A stretch of 64,000 nucleotides of DNA from Thamnidium elegans (Eukaryota; Mucoromycota; Mucoromycetes; Mucorales; Mucoraceae). The stretch lies in NCBI GenBank assembly GCA_025201345.1, contig JAIXMG010000013.1, positions 620,001-684,000 on the forward strand, in the 5' to 3' direction. This document shows positions 49,007-61,814 of the stretch, in pieces; within the stretch, counting starts at the first letter, position 1, and each line of letters opens with the position of its first letter. The notes beneath the pieces are model-generated. The model did not search any database. It had not been told where the DNA came from and saw only the letters and a list, made by a program, of their open reading frames with translations. The translations under genes and the position numbers were made by a program.

Positions 49007-52000
49007 ACACTGGGGGGGATTCTGTTGGTAAATACCGTGTTTGTGTGTGTCAATTGAGTAACCCGTTTATTGTTACAATTGTATAAAGACAAACATTATT
49101 TATTAGTAAATAGACTGACAAATGATGCCATGGCGTCGGGTTTTATTTGATACCCTATTAGAGACATTGTTTGCTAAATTGTACCGACTACTTTGTTATT
49201 TAGTGATAGCCTTACATTATACTTTATTTTCCCGCAGTGTTTATTACCTTTGTCGTTCATCTTTAAACTGCAAATTTACCGAAATAATTATCTGCCTGAA
49301 CAATTGAGTCAATTTACAATAGCCCGCTAGATTTAGCGATATTCTTCTATTCAAGGATGGGATCATTGGCTTAAAATTGAAGCTTCACAAAGAAAATTAT
49401 ACAGTAAGGGAACAGAAAGTTTACTGAAAAAAAGCAGGATTTTCGATATATTGCTGTCTATACAAGTAGAGCGTTCGTACTTTGGGTTTTCTGTTACTTT
49501 TCATGAGACCCATACTATAAAAAATAATATTACAAAAGTAAAACATACAAGTGAAGAACTGTTACCTCCACGAAAACTCTAACAATAGTATCACGTTTAA
49601 GCGTAGGGCCTGCTTAACTTTTTGCTTTCTTAAAAAGTTTTTAATATTTTTTTGGATGACGCGATCCTCTTTAAGCTCGGTACTCTTATTAAGAACATCA
49701 TTAAGCTATTGATGATTACACTTTAAAGTAAAAAAAAAAAAAGTGTGAAAACTCTTGAACAAAAAAATCTCCCCCCCACCTAAATCCAAGGTTTTGTTTC
49801 GTTCTAATCCAAACGCACCTTACTTATTTTTCCTTTAAAAAGAGCTTTAAATATCGAATTGGATGCTAAAAGTCAGTGACATAATTAAATGGAGACAGCC
49901 GTCTGTTAGTTGATAACACGAATAAGGATTAAAACGTAACTATCACCCAGTTTATCTTGAAATAAGGTCAAATCGATTTTCTGTTTTCTGCTAAAGTTTA
50001 TTTGATAGTAAAATTGTATCATCGCATCACTTTTATTCGTGACGCCGGCAAACAAAATTCCTTTTTCTATTTGCAACTTGTATCGCTTTTAGCTTCATAT
50101 ATATATATTTTTCCCCGGTTCATTTTGACAAATCCAAAATACCTTGTGATAGTACTCTACTATGAGTATATCACCGCTATCAAACCTACGACATCAATTG
50201 ATAAATGGCGGGTAATTATGTTTAAATTTCCCTCCCCTCAGATAAACATACTCCCGAGCATATAAAATCTGATTATTCTAGGTTCCGCATCTATCCATAA
50301 GATTATGTCATCGAGCAAAACGCCTATATGTTTAATTCGGTATAGTTTGTGATACAACTTTGATAAAATTAATGGAACAATGTTTATGAGCCTGTCACGA
50401 ATACCCCTAAAATGAACGGAGATTGTGTAGTCCCTGCGGGGGGAACCCTTTTTTTGTTGCTTATTTGATAAGAAAATGACCCAACACACGTCATGCGATT
50501 TTAAATCATTGGGAATAAAAATGTACTCAAAACAAGTTCAGCACCACCAAAACATGAAATCGCTTTATAGATGAACTATAGAAATTTAGGACCTTTTTTT
50601 TTTTCGACAAATACTTGCCAGGTACCAATACTTTTTCTGTCCAAAATAAAATATATACATACTTTACCATATAAAGTATATAAAGCATATCTCTAAATTA
50701 AGGTGGCGATAAGGCTAGCCTTAAAAAAAACATAAATATTGACGTGATTAGTGATACAAAAATATGTATGCTGTGGGAGATGGTCTAAGTGCACGCCACT
50801 AGTAGATTTGAACAGGGCGAGACGATTGTCAGCTGCAAAAAATACTCGGCTAACGTGTTTATTTTTAAATCATTCACGTTTTACGGTGGTCTTTTATTTC
50901 AAGTTTTTAGCAAGGGATCAGGTTATTGTTTTTTTTTTCTTGCAAACAATTAAACTTTTTTTATGGTCTCCCGTAGATAAGGGAAACTTTGTTCCACCGT
51001 AATTTGAATAAAGGGATCGACATTGCCGGTTGCTAACGTTTTCTTCTTTTTCTAACTGTACATAAATATATTACGAGACTTTAACTTACTTACTTAGAGA
51101 TATATGTTGTTATACCTGAACTTGAACAGTATAATATATGAATAGCTAGAGAAGGGAGTATTTACTGAGTATGCTAAAATAAAAAAAGAAAAAAAAAGGG
51201 ACGTAAAATAATGGTAGCACAGAATTTAAAGAGTAACAAGCACTATAAAGATTTACCTAGTGTTGTATTACTGTTAAAATTGTAATTGAGATTGTTTCGT
51301 AAAAAGATAGTGCAAATGTATCTCTATGATAAAAAAAAATGAATAACTCAAATGATAGTTATATGTAATAATAAATGAGGAATTAACCTAAAAAGAATCA
51401 ACAGGACAATACGCGAATAAAATAAGACTGTCATTTATAAAATGTTTTACAAAATGTGTTACGACGGTAATAGTCTTTTATTATGCGAAAATTGAACCTA
51501 TAAAGTAGTTTGGGTACAGTAAAAAGGAAAGTTTGCAATTGGAAGTAACAATGTACCTTTTTTTTTTTCGTTAACCGACCACATATAAAACTATTACATC
51601 CCAACTATAAATGGCTTTTTTTTTTGTATAGAAAAAGGAGAAAGGTATAAACGTTTTGCCACCAAAAAAAAAAAAAAAAAAAAAAAAAGGTGGGAATAAT
51701 TGTTCCCACGATAATCTGTAATTATCAGCCTGAAAATTTGGGGTTGGCCCGTTACTCAACAGAAAAAGTTATTGATAAGCATAAATGAAAATTCTTGTGG
51801 TAATATTTATATACTTACATTGCTGTTTGTAATCTTTTATTTATGAACTTTAAAATATACTTTTTTTATTATCATTATTCCTTTTTTTTTACAATTCGAT
51901 TTTATAACAGTTTAAATACTATATATTCATTTTTTTTTTTTTTTTTTGGGGTTTAACATATCCAACAAAAAAGAGAAATGCTTTAAACGATACACACACA

Positions 52001-52414
52001 CATAAATTGCGGAGATGGTCGGAAATCAAGCGCTAAAAAGTCGAGTAATCGTTTAGTCGGGTAAAGTAAAAGAGAGAAAATGAATAAAGTTGGGTCATCA
52101 TAAATAAGAGGACGTCACTCTCATAACACTATACAAGTAACACTAACATGTTAAACGAGAGCGACATGTGATATGTTTCCGGTGATTTCCTTCTACCCCG
52201 CATTTGATATTATATCTAGTTTATATGATTGGCTCCCGCATTTATAATGATTGTAAATGATCTGAAAAGGAGAAAAAATGAGTTGATTGAAGGGCGGTGT
52301 TCAGAAAGCATATGAAAATTATAAAATCCACTTATAAAAAAAGCTTGCATTTTTTTTTATTTTATTCTTTTTTTTTTTTTATATACATTTTTTTTTTATT
52401 TTATATATAGCAGT
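48890..52414. other. Intergenic region, 3.5 kb
   Basis: Holds the GA microsatellite at 48979-49005, a partial TIR-element copy at 49650-49821, AT microsatellites and homopolymers (51663-51688, 51930-51948). The short frames seen (for example 50238-50489 minus) have no domain or splice support. The first part is the promoter of the Chs4-like gene, and the last part, T-rich, precedes SFC1. Confidence 0.5.
49650..49821. repeat. Partial copy of the 34.0-34.7 kb TIR element
   Basis: This segment aligns with 34527-34684: GGATGACGCGATCCTC, a shared ACATCATTAAG block, GTGTGAAAACTC, then GGTTTTGTTTCGTTCTAATC and the right end AACGCACCTT. No matching left end is seen before it, so the copy is truncated. 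An insertion of about 16 bases (CCCCCCC region) separates it from the first copy. Confidence 0.6.
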
Positions 52415-53710
52415 ATGAGCAAAAACAACAACGGAAAACAAAAGACTCCTCTTCTCACCCATCTTGTTGCAGGTGGTGCAGCTGGTTTTATGGAAGCATG
52501 TACTTGTCATCCTCTCGATACCATTAAAGTTAGAATGCAGTTGGCTAAAAATGCCGCTAGAAATGCCAAGGTATGTTATATCTACCTATCTATCAGCACA
52601 TGTAGGTACTAATACAAAAATAATAGGGTAAGCCTCTTGGTTTCCTTGGTGTAGGTGCAAAGATCATTAGAAATGAATCATTCTGGGGTTTATATAAAGG
52701 TCTTGGTGCTGTTGTTTCTGGTATTGTACCCAAGATGGCTATTCGTTTCTCTTCTTTTGAATTGTATAAGGAATGGTTAGCTGATCCTGCCACTGGTAAA
52801 GTCAGTACTCTTTCTGTCTTCTTTGGTAAGTTTTTTTCTTTTCTTTTTTCGTTGATCTGGTATACTTAATTTATTATTGTTATTTTAGCCGGTCTTGCTG
52901 CCGGTACTACTGAAGCTGTATTGGTTGTTTCTCCTATGGATCTTATCAAGATTCGTCTTCAAGTAAATATTTACAGTTAGAGAATCATGATTTACATTAT
53001 CACTAATCAAAAAAAAAAAAAACTTAGGCTCAACGTCACTCCATGGCTGATCCCATGGATATCCCCAAGTACCGTAACGCTCCTCATGCTGCTTACACAA
53101 TTGTCCGTGAAGAAGGTGTCCGTGCCTTGTACAAGGGAGTCACCTTGACCGCTTTAAGACAAGGTAAATTACCTAATTATAATTATTATCAGCCAGTATA
53201 CTAAAAAAAACCCCCCCTTATCTAAACTTAGCTACCAACCAAGCTGCTAACTTTACCGCTTATCAAGAGTTCAAGAAGATGGCTCAAAAGTATCAAAACT
53301 TGGAAGAACTTCCTTCTTATCAACATTTAGTTCTTGGTGGTGTTTCTGGTGCTATGGGTAAATATATATATATATATTTTTTAAGACTCACATGTTGAAT
53401 AATTTCTCACGATTTTTCTTAATAATTAGGTCCTCTTTCAAACGCACCTATTGATACAATCAAGACTCGTATTCAAAAATCTAGCGCACCTGGATCCGGA
53501 TGGGAAAGATTCAAGATAGTTACAACTGAAATTATGGCTAAGGAAGGTCCCAGAGCTTTCTATAAGGGTTTGACACCTAGATTATTGAGAGTTGCTCCTG
53601 GTCAAGCTGTTACATTCATGGTTTATGAAAAGGTTAAGGCATGGCTCGATATCTTCCAAGGAAAGATTAAAGAAGGTGAAATCACTATTCTTCCTACTCC
53701 TTCCAAGTAA
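52415..53710 (+). CDS. SFC1: Mitochondrial succinate-fumarate carrier
   Basis: Six exons (52415-52570, 52627-52825, 52889-52962, 53028-53163, 53232-53357, 53430-53710) give 323 aa. Three mitochondrial-carrier repeats are seen, each with its signature: HPLDTIKVRMQ, SPMDLIKIRLQ, and APIDTIKTRIQ. Between them, KMAIRFSSFELYKEWL, AQRHSMADPMDIPKYRNAP, and LRQATNQAANFTAYQEFKK match the Acr1/Sfc1 subfamily closely. In yeast Sfc1 exchanges cytosolic succinate for mitochondrial fumarate, feeding gluconeogenesis on C2 compounds. It acts in the inner membrane. The last exon encodes the third signature and the C-terminus. Confidence 0.93.
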
Positions 53711-55332
53711 AAAAAAAAAAAATGATAATTCATTTCCTGTATTATAAAAATGAAGAAGAAAACACTTCCTTTTTTTCTTTTTTTCTTTTTTTTTTTCTTT
53801 ATCTCTTCCCTCCCCTTTTACCAAAGCACAAATACTCTATTTCCGCTATCATTATTCATAGACATATCTTTAAGTTAAAAAGAACCAACATGTATTACTA
53901 TTATTTTTTTGTGTTATTATGTATTCCCCTCTTATCATAGTATTTGATTTTTTAAAAAGAATAAAAAATTATGATTGTTACACTGTTTTATCTTTTTTAT
54001 CTTTTTTATCTTTTTACACCTTTTTTTGTCAAAAATGATCTAGCGGTTTTATTTTTTTGTGAATCATGCGACAACTTTATCATTCAAAAAATAAATAAAT
54101 AAACAAATATAAAATAAATAGGATACTATGAAGGGTTTCTTCCTTTTTTTTTTTTTTTTTTTTTTTCTTTTCAAAGAAAGAAGGTGCAACACTAATCTTT
54201 ATTTTGGGGAGCACGACTCAGATTATCGGTAGCAGTCAAACCATCTAGTACCTATCTTTTTAAACTTAAAATGTTGATGGATGAATTATAAATTAATGCG
54301 TTATCAAGATGAATCCAATGAATTATTTCGCAATTAAAGGCTAATAAAAAACCTTTTACATTTGTCATGTATAATGTTCACCCGTACCAATCGCGTCGGG
54401 TTTTGTGAGTCTACCCGAAATAAACTGAAAAGAAAGAATAGCCCCCCTTTCTCATTCTTGCGCTAATAACTGTATAAATGTCTCGCCGCCTTCTTTTTTT
54501 TTTTTTTTGTGTACTCTATCGTTATCTTTTTTAACGAATAATTTATTTTGAACATGTAGACATATTTGTATATGTGCATGTTCCGATATTAACATAATAC
54601 GGATAAAAGAACGAGATTTTCTCGGATCAAAAATAAATGGGTATGATTGGAGAATGATATTGATGTTACAGACCATATCTAGGGGATTACTTTTTTTTTT
54701 GTGGGGTCAAAAAATTCATTTAAATTCAGAAACTATAGTAACACAGACTATTATTTACTCTCAAAGCTATCAGGAACACGTTTCTCTTTTTTTTCTGAGC
54801 CATCAAAAATGCTCGTTGCTAGTGTCATTCCGAGAGTATTTGTTATATATATCCTCATTTATTATAAAAATATATGGCGTTATTTCCGGATAACAAAAAA
54901 AAAAAAAAAAAAAAATAGCAATTATTTTAGAGATTAACCTCTGAACAGAGCAAGACATTGAAATGTCATTTTTGATGAGGTATATTGCTACCAAGAGAAA
55001 TACTCGATAATATACGGTCACTGGAGAACGTCGCCTCAACAATAGGCGACCAGACCTTAACAATCATGCTGCTTTCAGAAAAACGCTCGAATACTTCAGG
55101 GTATCGTAAATGTTGTTCCAAGAGTGTCTATTAGCTACTGTGCCCATATATAAATATATATTTTTGTTTGTGTATGAAGATGTATTTACACATTTGTAGT
55201 TAATCATTTTTTCACAAAAAAAAAAAAAAAAAAAAGAACCAACCGTCACTGTGACCACTATTGCAAACATATTATAACAAAAAAAAAAGTAAACTTTTTT
55301 TTTTTTTCCAAGGACCATTACTGTATAAAAAA
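53711..55332. other. Intergenic region SFC1 to TAN1
   Basis: 1.6 kb with long T and A runs (54139-54166, 54897-54916, 55216-55234) and small stem-like repeats. No gene is supported. The 3' end of SFC1 has pyrimidine-rich and TTTTTATC repeats (53985-54013). Confidence 0.5.
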
Positions 55333-56626
55333 ATGTCAAAGAGATCAGGACAATTTGGTGGAGGTAAAAAGAAGAAGCAAAAGACTTACCATTGCGCCAA
55401 GGTAAAATAATAATATTTTAAATATATACGATACATAGATATTGACAATACTATATATATATAGGAAAATGAAAAGGCAGCTGGAGCTAAAAATAAGAGT
55501 ACGTTTAACGTTCAACCTGATATGGCTGGTGTATTAGTTATGTGTGCGCGTTCTAAAGAAAGTCGTGCTGTTAAAGAAGCTTTGGATATTTTACAAAGAG
55601 TAAGAAAAGGATATACATATAAAAAAGGCGTTTATGATGATAATTAACGCTTATATTGTAGTATGGAGACGAATTATATCCTGTAGTAGAACAAAGTGAT
55701 GATGAAAATAACGATGATGATGAAGATGATTTGGAAGCTTCTATTGCTAAAGAAGTCGCTGCTTTAAAGAAACCTAAGGGAAGAAAGAGATTTGCTAATA
55801 TTACTACAGGCACTGATTGTGGTAAGTAAATAAAAAAAAATTGATTTAAAGGGGGAGAATACTAAAAAAAAAGTGAATGATAGTTGTCTTTATTCGTACT
55901 ACTCCTCCAATTGAACCTGTCAAGTTGGTTCATCATATGTTGACTGATTTAAACAAAACACAATTAAAGACAACTAGATATATTTCAAGATACCTTCCAG
56001 TTGAAAAAACTTGTCAAGCACATATTGAAGATATCGAGAATTCAGCTAAACAAATCTTTGGACCTCATTTTAGTCAAAAGAATAGTGAGGGTGAACTTAT
56101 TTCAAGAAGAGTAACGTGTAGAAAAAAAAAAAAAAAAAAAGTACACGGATTTTTTTAAGTTGACTCCTTTTTTTTTTTGTAGTTCGCTGTAGCATGTAGA
56201 GTTCGTAACTGTACTAAACTTGCTCGTTTAGACGTCATTAATGCGCTAGCTGCAACTGTTGGACCTGGACACAAGGTTGACTTGAACGAACCCGAGTTAA
56301 CTATTATTGCCGAAGTTTGTCAGGTAAGTGATTTGATCGGTAAAAAAAAAAAAAAAAAAAGATGTTAAAAGATAAGTATATAGAATATCTGTATGTTATC
56401 TGTGGTTGAAGACTTTAACAAGTTGAAAAAGTACAATATTGAAAGTATTTTGGGAGTTAATAATGCTGGTATTCCAGAACAACCTAAAAAGGAAATCAAC
56501 AAGGCTGAGGCTGAAATTAAACAAGATGATGTGCAAGAAAAGGTCGAAGAAAAGGTTGAAGAAAAGGTTGAAGAAAAAGCTGAAGAAAAAGCTGAAGAAA
56601 AAGCTGAAGAAAAGGTTGAAGAATAA
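55333..56626 (+). CDS. TAN1: tRNA acetylation adaptor TAN1 (THUMPD1-like)
   Basis: Six exons (55333-55401, 55465-55599, 55662-55821, 55884-56110, 56183-56323, 56384-56626) give 324 aa. The basic N-terminus is MSKRSGQFGGGKKKKQKTYH. A Asp/Glu-rich loop follows (DDENNDDDEDD). A THUMP domain (about 120-270) has IRTTPPIEPVKLVHHML, TRYISRYLPVEKTCQA, and RFAVACRVRNC. In yeast Tan1 guides Kre33/NAT10 to make ac4C12 in tRNA-Ser and tRNA-Leu. Intron 4 uses the donor GTAACG at 56111. The C-terminus carries a 12-bp tandem repeat encoding EEKV/EEKA units, ending KVEE. That tail may be a variable coil and is not typical of the family. Confidence 0.92.
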
Positions 56627-57202
56627 AAAATAAATAAAAAAAAACGAGCCACTTTGTAATAATAAACAATAAAATGTGGTATGATAGAAAAGGGCGTAAA
56701 ATGTATTTGATTAAAAGGGGAGAATAATTATTTAAATCATATTGAGTTATACAGTGAAAGAAAAAAAAATCGTCAGTCTGATATTTAGTAAAAATATCAT
56801 ACTAAAGACCTTTTGCAGCTTCTTTTATATACGGCCATTCTATTGCCAATTCGAGAATTTTACACACATTTGCAATAATACGAGTGTAATTGCCAGATAA
56901 ATTATTAAAGTACATACCAATCAATCAAAGTCAATGCACATTGGACACTGGAGAAGTGTAAATTTTTACGATGTATTGTTCTAAGAGAGTGATAAAAATA
57001 AATGCTTTTGACAGACCTTCAAGCTGCATTTAAACATCTTACCTGTATTAATCAAAAATACTATATCAAAAATACTATATCAACATTTTTGTATGATTAT
57101 TTTAAACCGATGTTACACCAACACGTCACAATTGGATAATTCGAGTTTCGCGTTTTTTTTCTCTTTTTCTCTCTCTTTATCTTTTACACCGCAAAAAAAA
57201 AA
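56627..57202. other. Gap between TAN1 and uncharacterised nine-exon gene
   Basis: 576 bases, AT-rich, without a recognisable gene. A direct repeat of about 13 bp (AAAAATACTATATC) occurs at 57053-57080. The final 40 bases are pyrimidine-rich before the ATG. Confidence 0.45.
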
Positions 57203-59084
57203 ATGGTATCAACTTGGTATAATATTGAAAAAATATATTCATAACCACATTTTTTAATGGAATTTTTTTTTATTAGGGATTCGGAAAAGTGGTTGCTAGA
57301 TAACTACAATGATAAAAATGGTATACCTGGTTTTTTCGTAATAGGTGGTTACAAATTTCAGCACAGGGCAATTGCAGAAGACGAGTTCCGTAAAACTGTA
57401 TCCATTATTGCTAATCATAACGAAGCTTCTGATGCCAAGGAGTGGGCAGAAAAAACTATAAAGTCTAATTATTTGGTAAAGATATATGCGCTTGACCATC
57501 GCAGAACTTGTTATATGACTAACAATATGCTTTTCTAGTGCCTCGAATTAGATAATGCTTCCACTCACTGGGACATTACCTTGGATAGTGAGATAGAAAA
57601 CTCGAAGATCCAGCAAGCCAAACAACGGATATTCAGCTACACTAGCTGTAGTGATACTGAACGAGTTTACTATAAAGATAAAGGGGAAAAAACATGCCAA
57701 GAATCCGCATCGTCAGCAGTTCCTTTACCCTTAAGAAGACGCATAGAGGTAAGAAAAAAGACAGTGATATAAGAAGAAAGACAGTAAATATTATATCTGC
57801 TTAGGTTGACGAAACAAATGCGTACGCCTCCATTATCCGAACTGATGCCACTAATAAACTTGAACGATATTCGGTTCTTAATTTAAGAGCACGACATTTT
57901 ATAATGTAAAGCTATTATTTTTATTATTATTATTTTTAGCCTAACTCTTCCTTAATCAACAGATGTGGTATGAATAATGTTATTGACCTGACAGATACCA
58001 AGCCTGAAAGCCATCTGCATTTACTATCAAAAGAACAACAGGAGGAATGTATTTTACATATTTCTCAACCTGGACAGTATACACATCTCGAGGACAGTTT
58101 ATTGAATGATGATTTAACAAAGACGGTTCGTGAACGGAAAAAAAAAAAAAAAAAACTTTTTATCACAATTAAGAGCAATATTTTTTTATAGATGTGTAAC
58201 CAAAAAAACTGGCACTTTGTTTTAAAAAAGACGTATTCTAAACTTGCAGCGGCCTCTGATAAAGATTATCCTGTATTGAAGATAGTTTGCCATGTGTAGG
58301 TTTACATGTACGTATATATATTATTCAAACGTAACTAAAATAGATGTTTAGATTGGAACAGTATTCACGATACCCGGAAAACTTTAAACCTGAAGTTCTA
58401 GACCGTTTTTCTGAAAACAATATGATCATCAAGTTTTGGGGGCCAATTGTTGAAGCTACTTTCTGTGGATCGAAATTAATTACTAACTGGTAATAAAACA
58501 TTCACACATGATTTGAGCTAATTCGATTATTTTAGGGGAGATCGAAAAATGGATTTATGCGTTATATATGGATTGACTGACAGCAATGATTTTGCTAACG
58601 GGGAGTTCGGGAAGATTCCGTCTGAAGCCAAGTACTTTCATGATAAGGCAAAACTAGTGATCAATGGTAAATCTCAGCTCAACAACATCATCAAAGCTAC
58701 AAACGACATTAGTATTGAACTTGCGCTTTTACTTGTACAAGGTAAAGCATATAACCCCCTTACAAAGACTTTTTACTAACTCTTGTTTTTTAAGGCCTTC
58801 AGGCCGAGCTTTTCAAACTTTCTCTCTCTCATGATGGTCTTTATGAACTTGTCAATATAAAGACATTCCAGTTCCCGAAACTTACCTCTTTTCATGAGGA
58901 TATAGAAAGGCTTATTGATGGTTGTAGTTTCTTAAGAAGTATATGTATTGACAGTCAAATTAAGTATGACGCTGCTGTAGTTAAGAAGATGAACAAGATG
59001 GATAGTTTTACAAAAGAAGTAAAAGAAAATGACTTTTCGCTTTGGTTACGTCCAGTATGGCAGCCTCCTCCTTGTAACAGTTAA
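57203..59084 (+). CDS. Uncharacterised nine-exon protein, apparently Mucorales-type family
   Basis: Exons 57203-57216, 57277-57475, 57539-57748, 57805-57905, 57963-58125, 58192-58295, 58352-58489, 58536-58741 and 58795-59084 give 474 aa. The first exon has 14 nt. Intron 8 is 53 nt and intron 7 is 46 nt. The middle region has acidic segments (IDLTDTKPESHLHLL). The C-terminal half looks globular: IIKFWGPIVEATF, ITNWGDRKMD, FANGEFGKIPSEAKYFHDKAKL and LSHDGLYELVNI. The layout resembles an uncharacterised protein family I associate with Mucoromycota genomes, with the pattern WG-D, GEF, and K-YYHDK-KLV. No known enzyme or domain is recognised. The chain and phases agree over all nine exons, so the gene is likely intact. 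Confidence 0.65.
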
Positions 59085-60205
59085 ATCTTTTTCCTCTTGA
59101 TTTAAAAAAAACCAGTAATTAATAAATTTTATTTCAAAATATTAAACGAATATATTGTAATAAATATATATATATGTAAAGCTATAGGTCTTCACATAGT
59201 CTGTGAAAGACCTTTTTTTCTTTATGTGAATAATCGTTTTTTTTTTCCTTTTAAGGAGTCCTAAAATAGATGCTTTATCGCAGACTACGTGAAGACCTCT
59301 TATGTCATGGATACTCGAGTAAATTCAAATATCAAGTTATGGTTTTTCCACGGATTTTTAGCGTATGTGACATGCATCAGTTGTCCCGTTTTGATTACGT
59401 ACTTTTTTTTTTTCGAAGTATGAGTTTGGACAAATAGTAACATTTCACAAAAAAAAAAAAAAAAAAAAGAACCTCCGAGAATTTAATACTTGTTAAATCT
59501 AGAGAAGGAAGAGGGTTGCTTATGAGCGTCCCTAGTCTTTCGGCTCTTCTAGTAAAGTTTTATTCGCATTTTTTTTTTTGGCTCGTTATGATTTCAAGAA
59601 CTACGTTTGGGATAAGTGATTTCAACGTACCTTCCGTTGTACGGAGAGCTCGCTCTCATTGTAAAACGTTTCCGAGATTTGTTTTCGTTTAAAAGAAATC
59701 ATATTATTTGATTATAAAAGTGAAAGAGCAAAAAGACTTTTTTATATCATAGTCAATCATTTATCCAAAGAAATGACAAATTTTGACTTATTTCCCAATA
59801 CAACAATGTAATTTTTTTTTTTTTTTTGCGGGAAAACGACAATCATCATTTGATAACAAATAGCCAATCATTATTCAGTTAGCGCCATTTACTTTTTTTT
59901 TTTTTGATAACCGCAGACCTTGGCCCTTAGGTAATAGAAGTTATTTTGGTTTAGTTTGTATATTTATCCTTTTTGGCCAAAATTCCCTACCAGAAATAAA
60001 ATCATATTACTATGCTAAAGTATAAGGAGAACGGGGGAAAAAAAAAAGCGTGGCTCAGAGAACTTTGTACCACTTTTTTTCAAAACGAACAAAATTTACC
60101 AGCCGCACTGTTATTTTTATATTTAAAAAAGCTATCTTTATCCCTTCCATTTCTTTTCTTCTTTTTCTTTAAATATTTATTGTTTTTTTATATATATATA
60201 TATTA
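59085..60205. other. Gap before mucin-like gene
   Basis: Contains the small inverted repeat at 59186-59298 and A/T runs at 59449-59468 and 59811-59827. No gene recognised. The last 100 bases before the ATG are T-rich. Confidence 0.45.
59186..59298. repeat. Small inverted repeat, 113 bp
   Basis: AGGTCTTCACATAGTCTG at 59186-59203 and its near reverse complement CAGACTACGTGAAGACCT at 59281-59298 match over 18 bases with one difference. It lies about 100 bp past the stop of the nine-exon gene. It may be a tiny MITE or a 3' stem structure; no target duplication is clear. Confidence 0.4.
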
Positions 60206-61533
60206 ATGGATAGTGTAATTGATAAACCAGTACAGGCTATAACAGATACTGTACTAGATGTACCTTCCCCAGTACCTCCAATTTCTACAACAACTGAACC
60301 TCCGGTACGTTATACAAAATTAAAAAAAAAAAGAAAAGTTGATTTTAATAATCATTTTAGGTTATTTCTACCACAACTACTCCTCCTACGACTGAGGCCC
60401 CTATTTCGACCACTACTCCTCCTAATCCTACTAGTCATGGTATGACGATTTTTTTTTTTTAATATCTTTTTTGTATAATTTATTCCTGAAAAAAAAAAAA
60501 AAAAATCTTATCTTGTTACTATCTTAGAAAATACGAGTACGACCACTCCTCCTCCTCCAGCAACCACTAGCAAGCCTAGCAATCCTAATCCTTCTTCTAC
60601 CACTACCACTACTATTGCCACATCGACTACCCCTTCGAAGGTGACTTCCTTAAAACCTGTAGTCACTTCAACACCTGTTCCTATCGTAACCGTATCCAAA
60701 TCAGGTGATTCTGTCATTACTTATACATCTACTTCTTATAGTAGTTATGAGACCAGCATACCTACTGTCATCGATAACCCTGACGCAGTAACAGAAAAAA
60801 GTTCCAATACGGGCGCTATTGTAGGCGGTGTTGTTGGCGGTATAGCAGCCATTGCAATCATAGGTATTTAAAAAAAAAAGAGGGAGGTTGGGCGGGGAAG
60901 GAGGGGAGGGATCTGAAAAAGACATGTTCAATGTACTTTTTTGGTCCACAAAAAAAAAAAGAGAAAAATAGATTTCTAACGAACCTAAAACCCATCTAAT
61001 CAGGATTTATCTTTTTCCTATTGAAACGTCGCGGTAAGAAGAAGAGTTATGCAGATGACGATTTAAGAAGAAGTTCGATCAATAACAATGCTCACCCTTT
61101 CGATGATTTTAATAATACGTATGGATCGCCTACAGTAGTAGGTTCGGATAATAACAGTGTGCCTGGAAGCAGACCACTTTCGATGAGTACCAATGTGGGT
61201 GCCATGTCGGGCGCAAAACCTAGACCGTTTGTACAAGCATATCAAGCTGAACCTAATATGCAACAGTATGCTGCGTATGATAATACGGCACCTCAAGGCG
61301 ATTATCAACAGCAACAGCAGTATTATTATCAAGATTATCAACAGAATCCTGGTAACCAACAATATACGTATGCTCATGATCCTTATTATGCACAGGTAGA
61401 ACCAATGATGCCAATGTCTACTTCGAGTCATTCTAGTAATGGTAGAAACGTACCCAATGAAGTAGACTACCAAAGACATGTTCCTGATGAAGTTGATTCG
61501 ACGCCACCACAACATAGTAAATATCCTGCATAA
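60206..61533 (+). CDS. Mucin-like single-pass plasma membrane protein (Mid2/Wsc-like layout)
   Basis: Four exons (60206-60304, 60361-60439, 60528-60863, 61004-61533) give 347 aa. The ectodomain (about residues 30-150) is rich in Thr, Pro and Ser (TTTTPPTTEAP, STTTTTTIATSTTPSK), likely heavily O-mannosylated. One membrane helix follows: GAIVGGVVGGIAAIAIIGFIFFLL (split here as GAIVGGVVGGIAAIAII and GFIFFLL; residues about 155-180), formed across exon 3 and exon 4. A basic stop-transfer KRRGKKK starts a cytosolic tail rich in Tyr, Gln and Pro. The layout resembles fungal cell wall stress sensors, but no Cys-rich WSC domain is present. No signal peptide is seen at MDSVIDKPVQ, so the true start or topology is uncertain. 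Confidence 0.65.
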
Positions 61534-61814
61534 AGAACACAGAAATTGTACAGATCGTTTTGCATCCCAAAAAAAAAAATTTGTTCCCCCCCCCCCTCCC
61601 ATAATTCCTTTATTTTATTTTATTTTTTTACACAAATATTTAACTACTCACATTAAAAAAGCTAATTTTTTTTTTTTGTTTGTACTTTTTTTGTAATTCG
61701 TGTTACTGTTAAGAAACACATGGCATAGTAATAATAATAAAAAAGACAATGATTTTTTTTTTTTTTTTTTAGAAATAAAAGGTAATTTATTCTTTATTTT
61801 AGAGTAGTAAAAAT

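Noticed and set aside
50238..50489. 83-codon minus frame with LLDDIILW (reverse-transcriptase-like)
   Set aside because: One short motif resemblance only; no other retroelement domain or LTR was found nearby.
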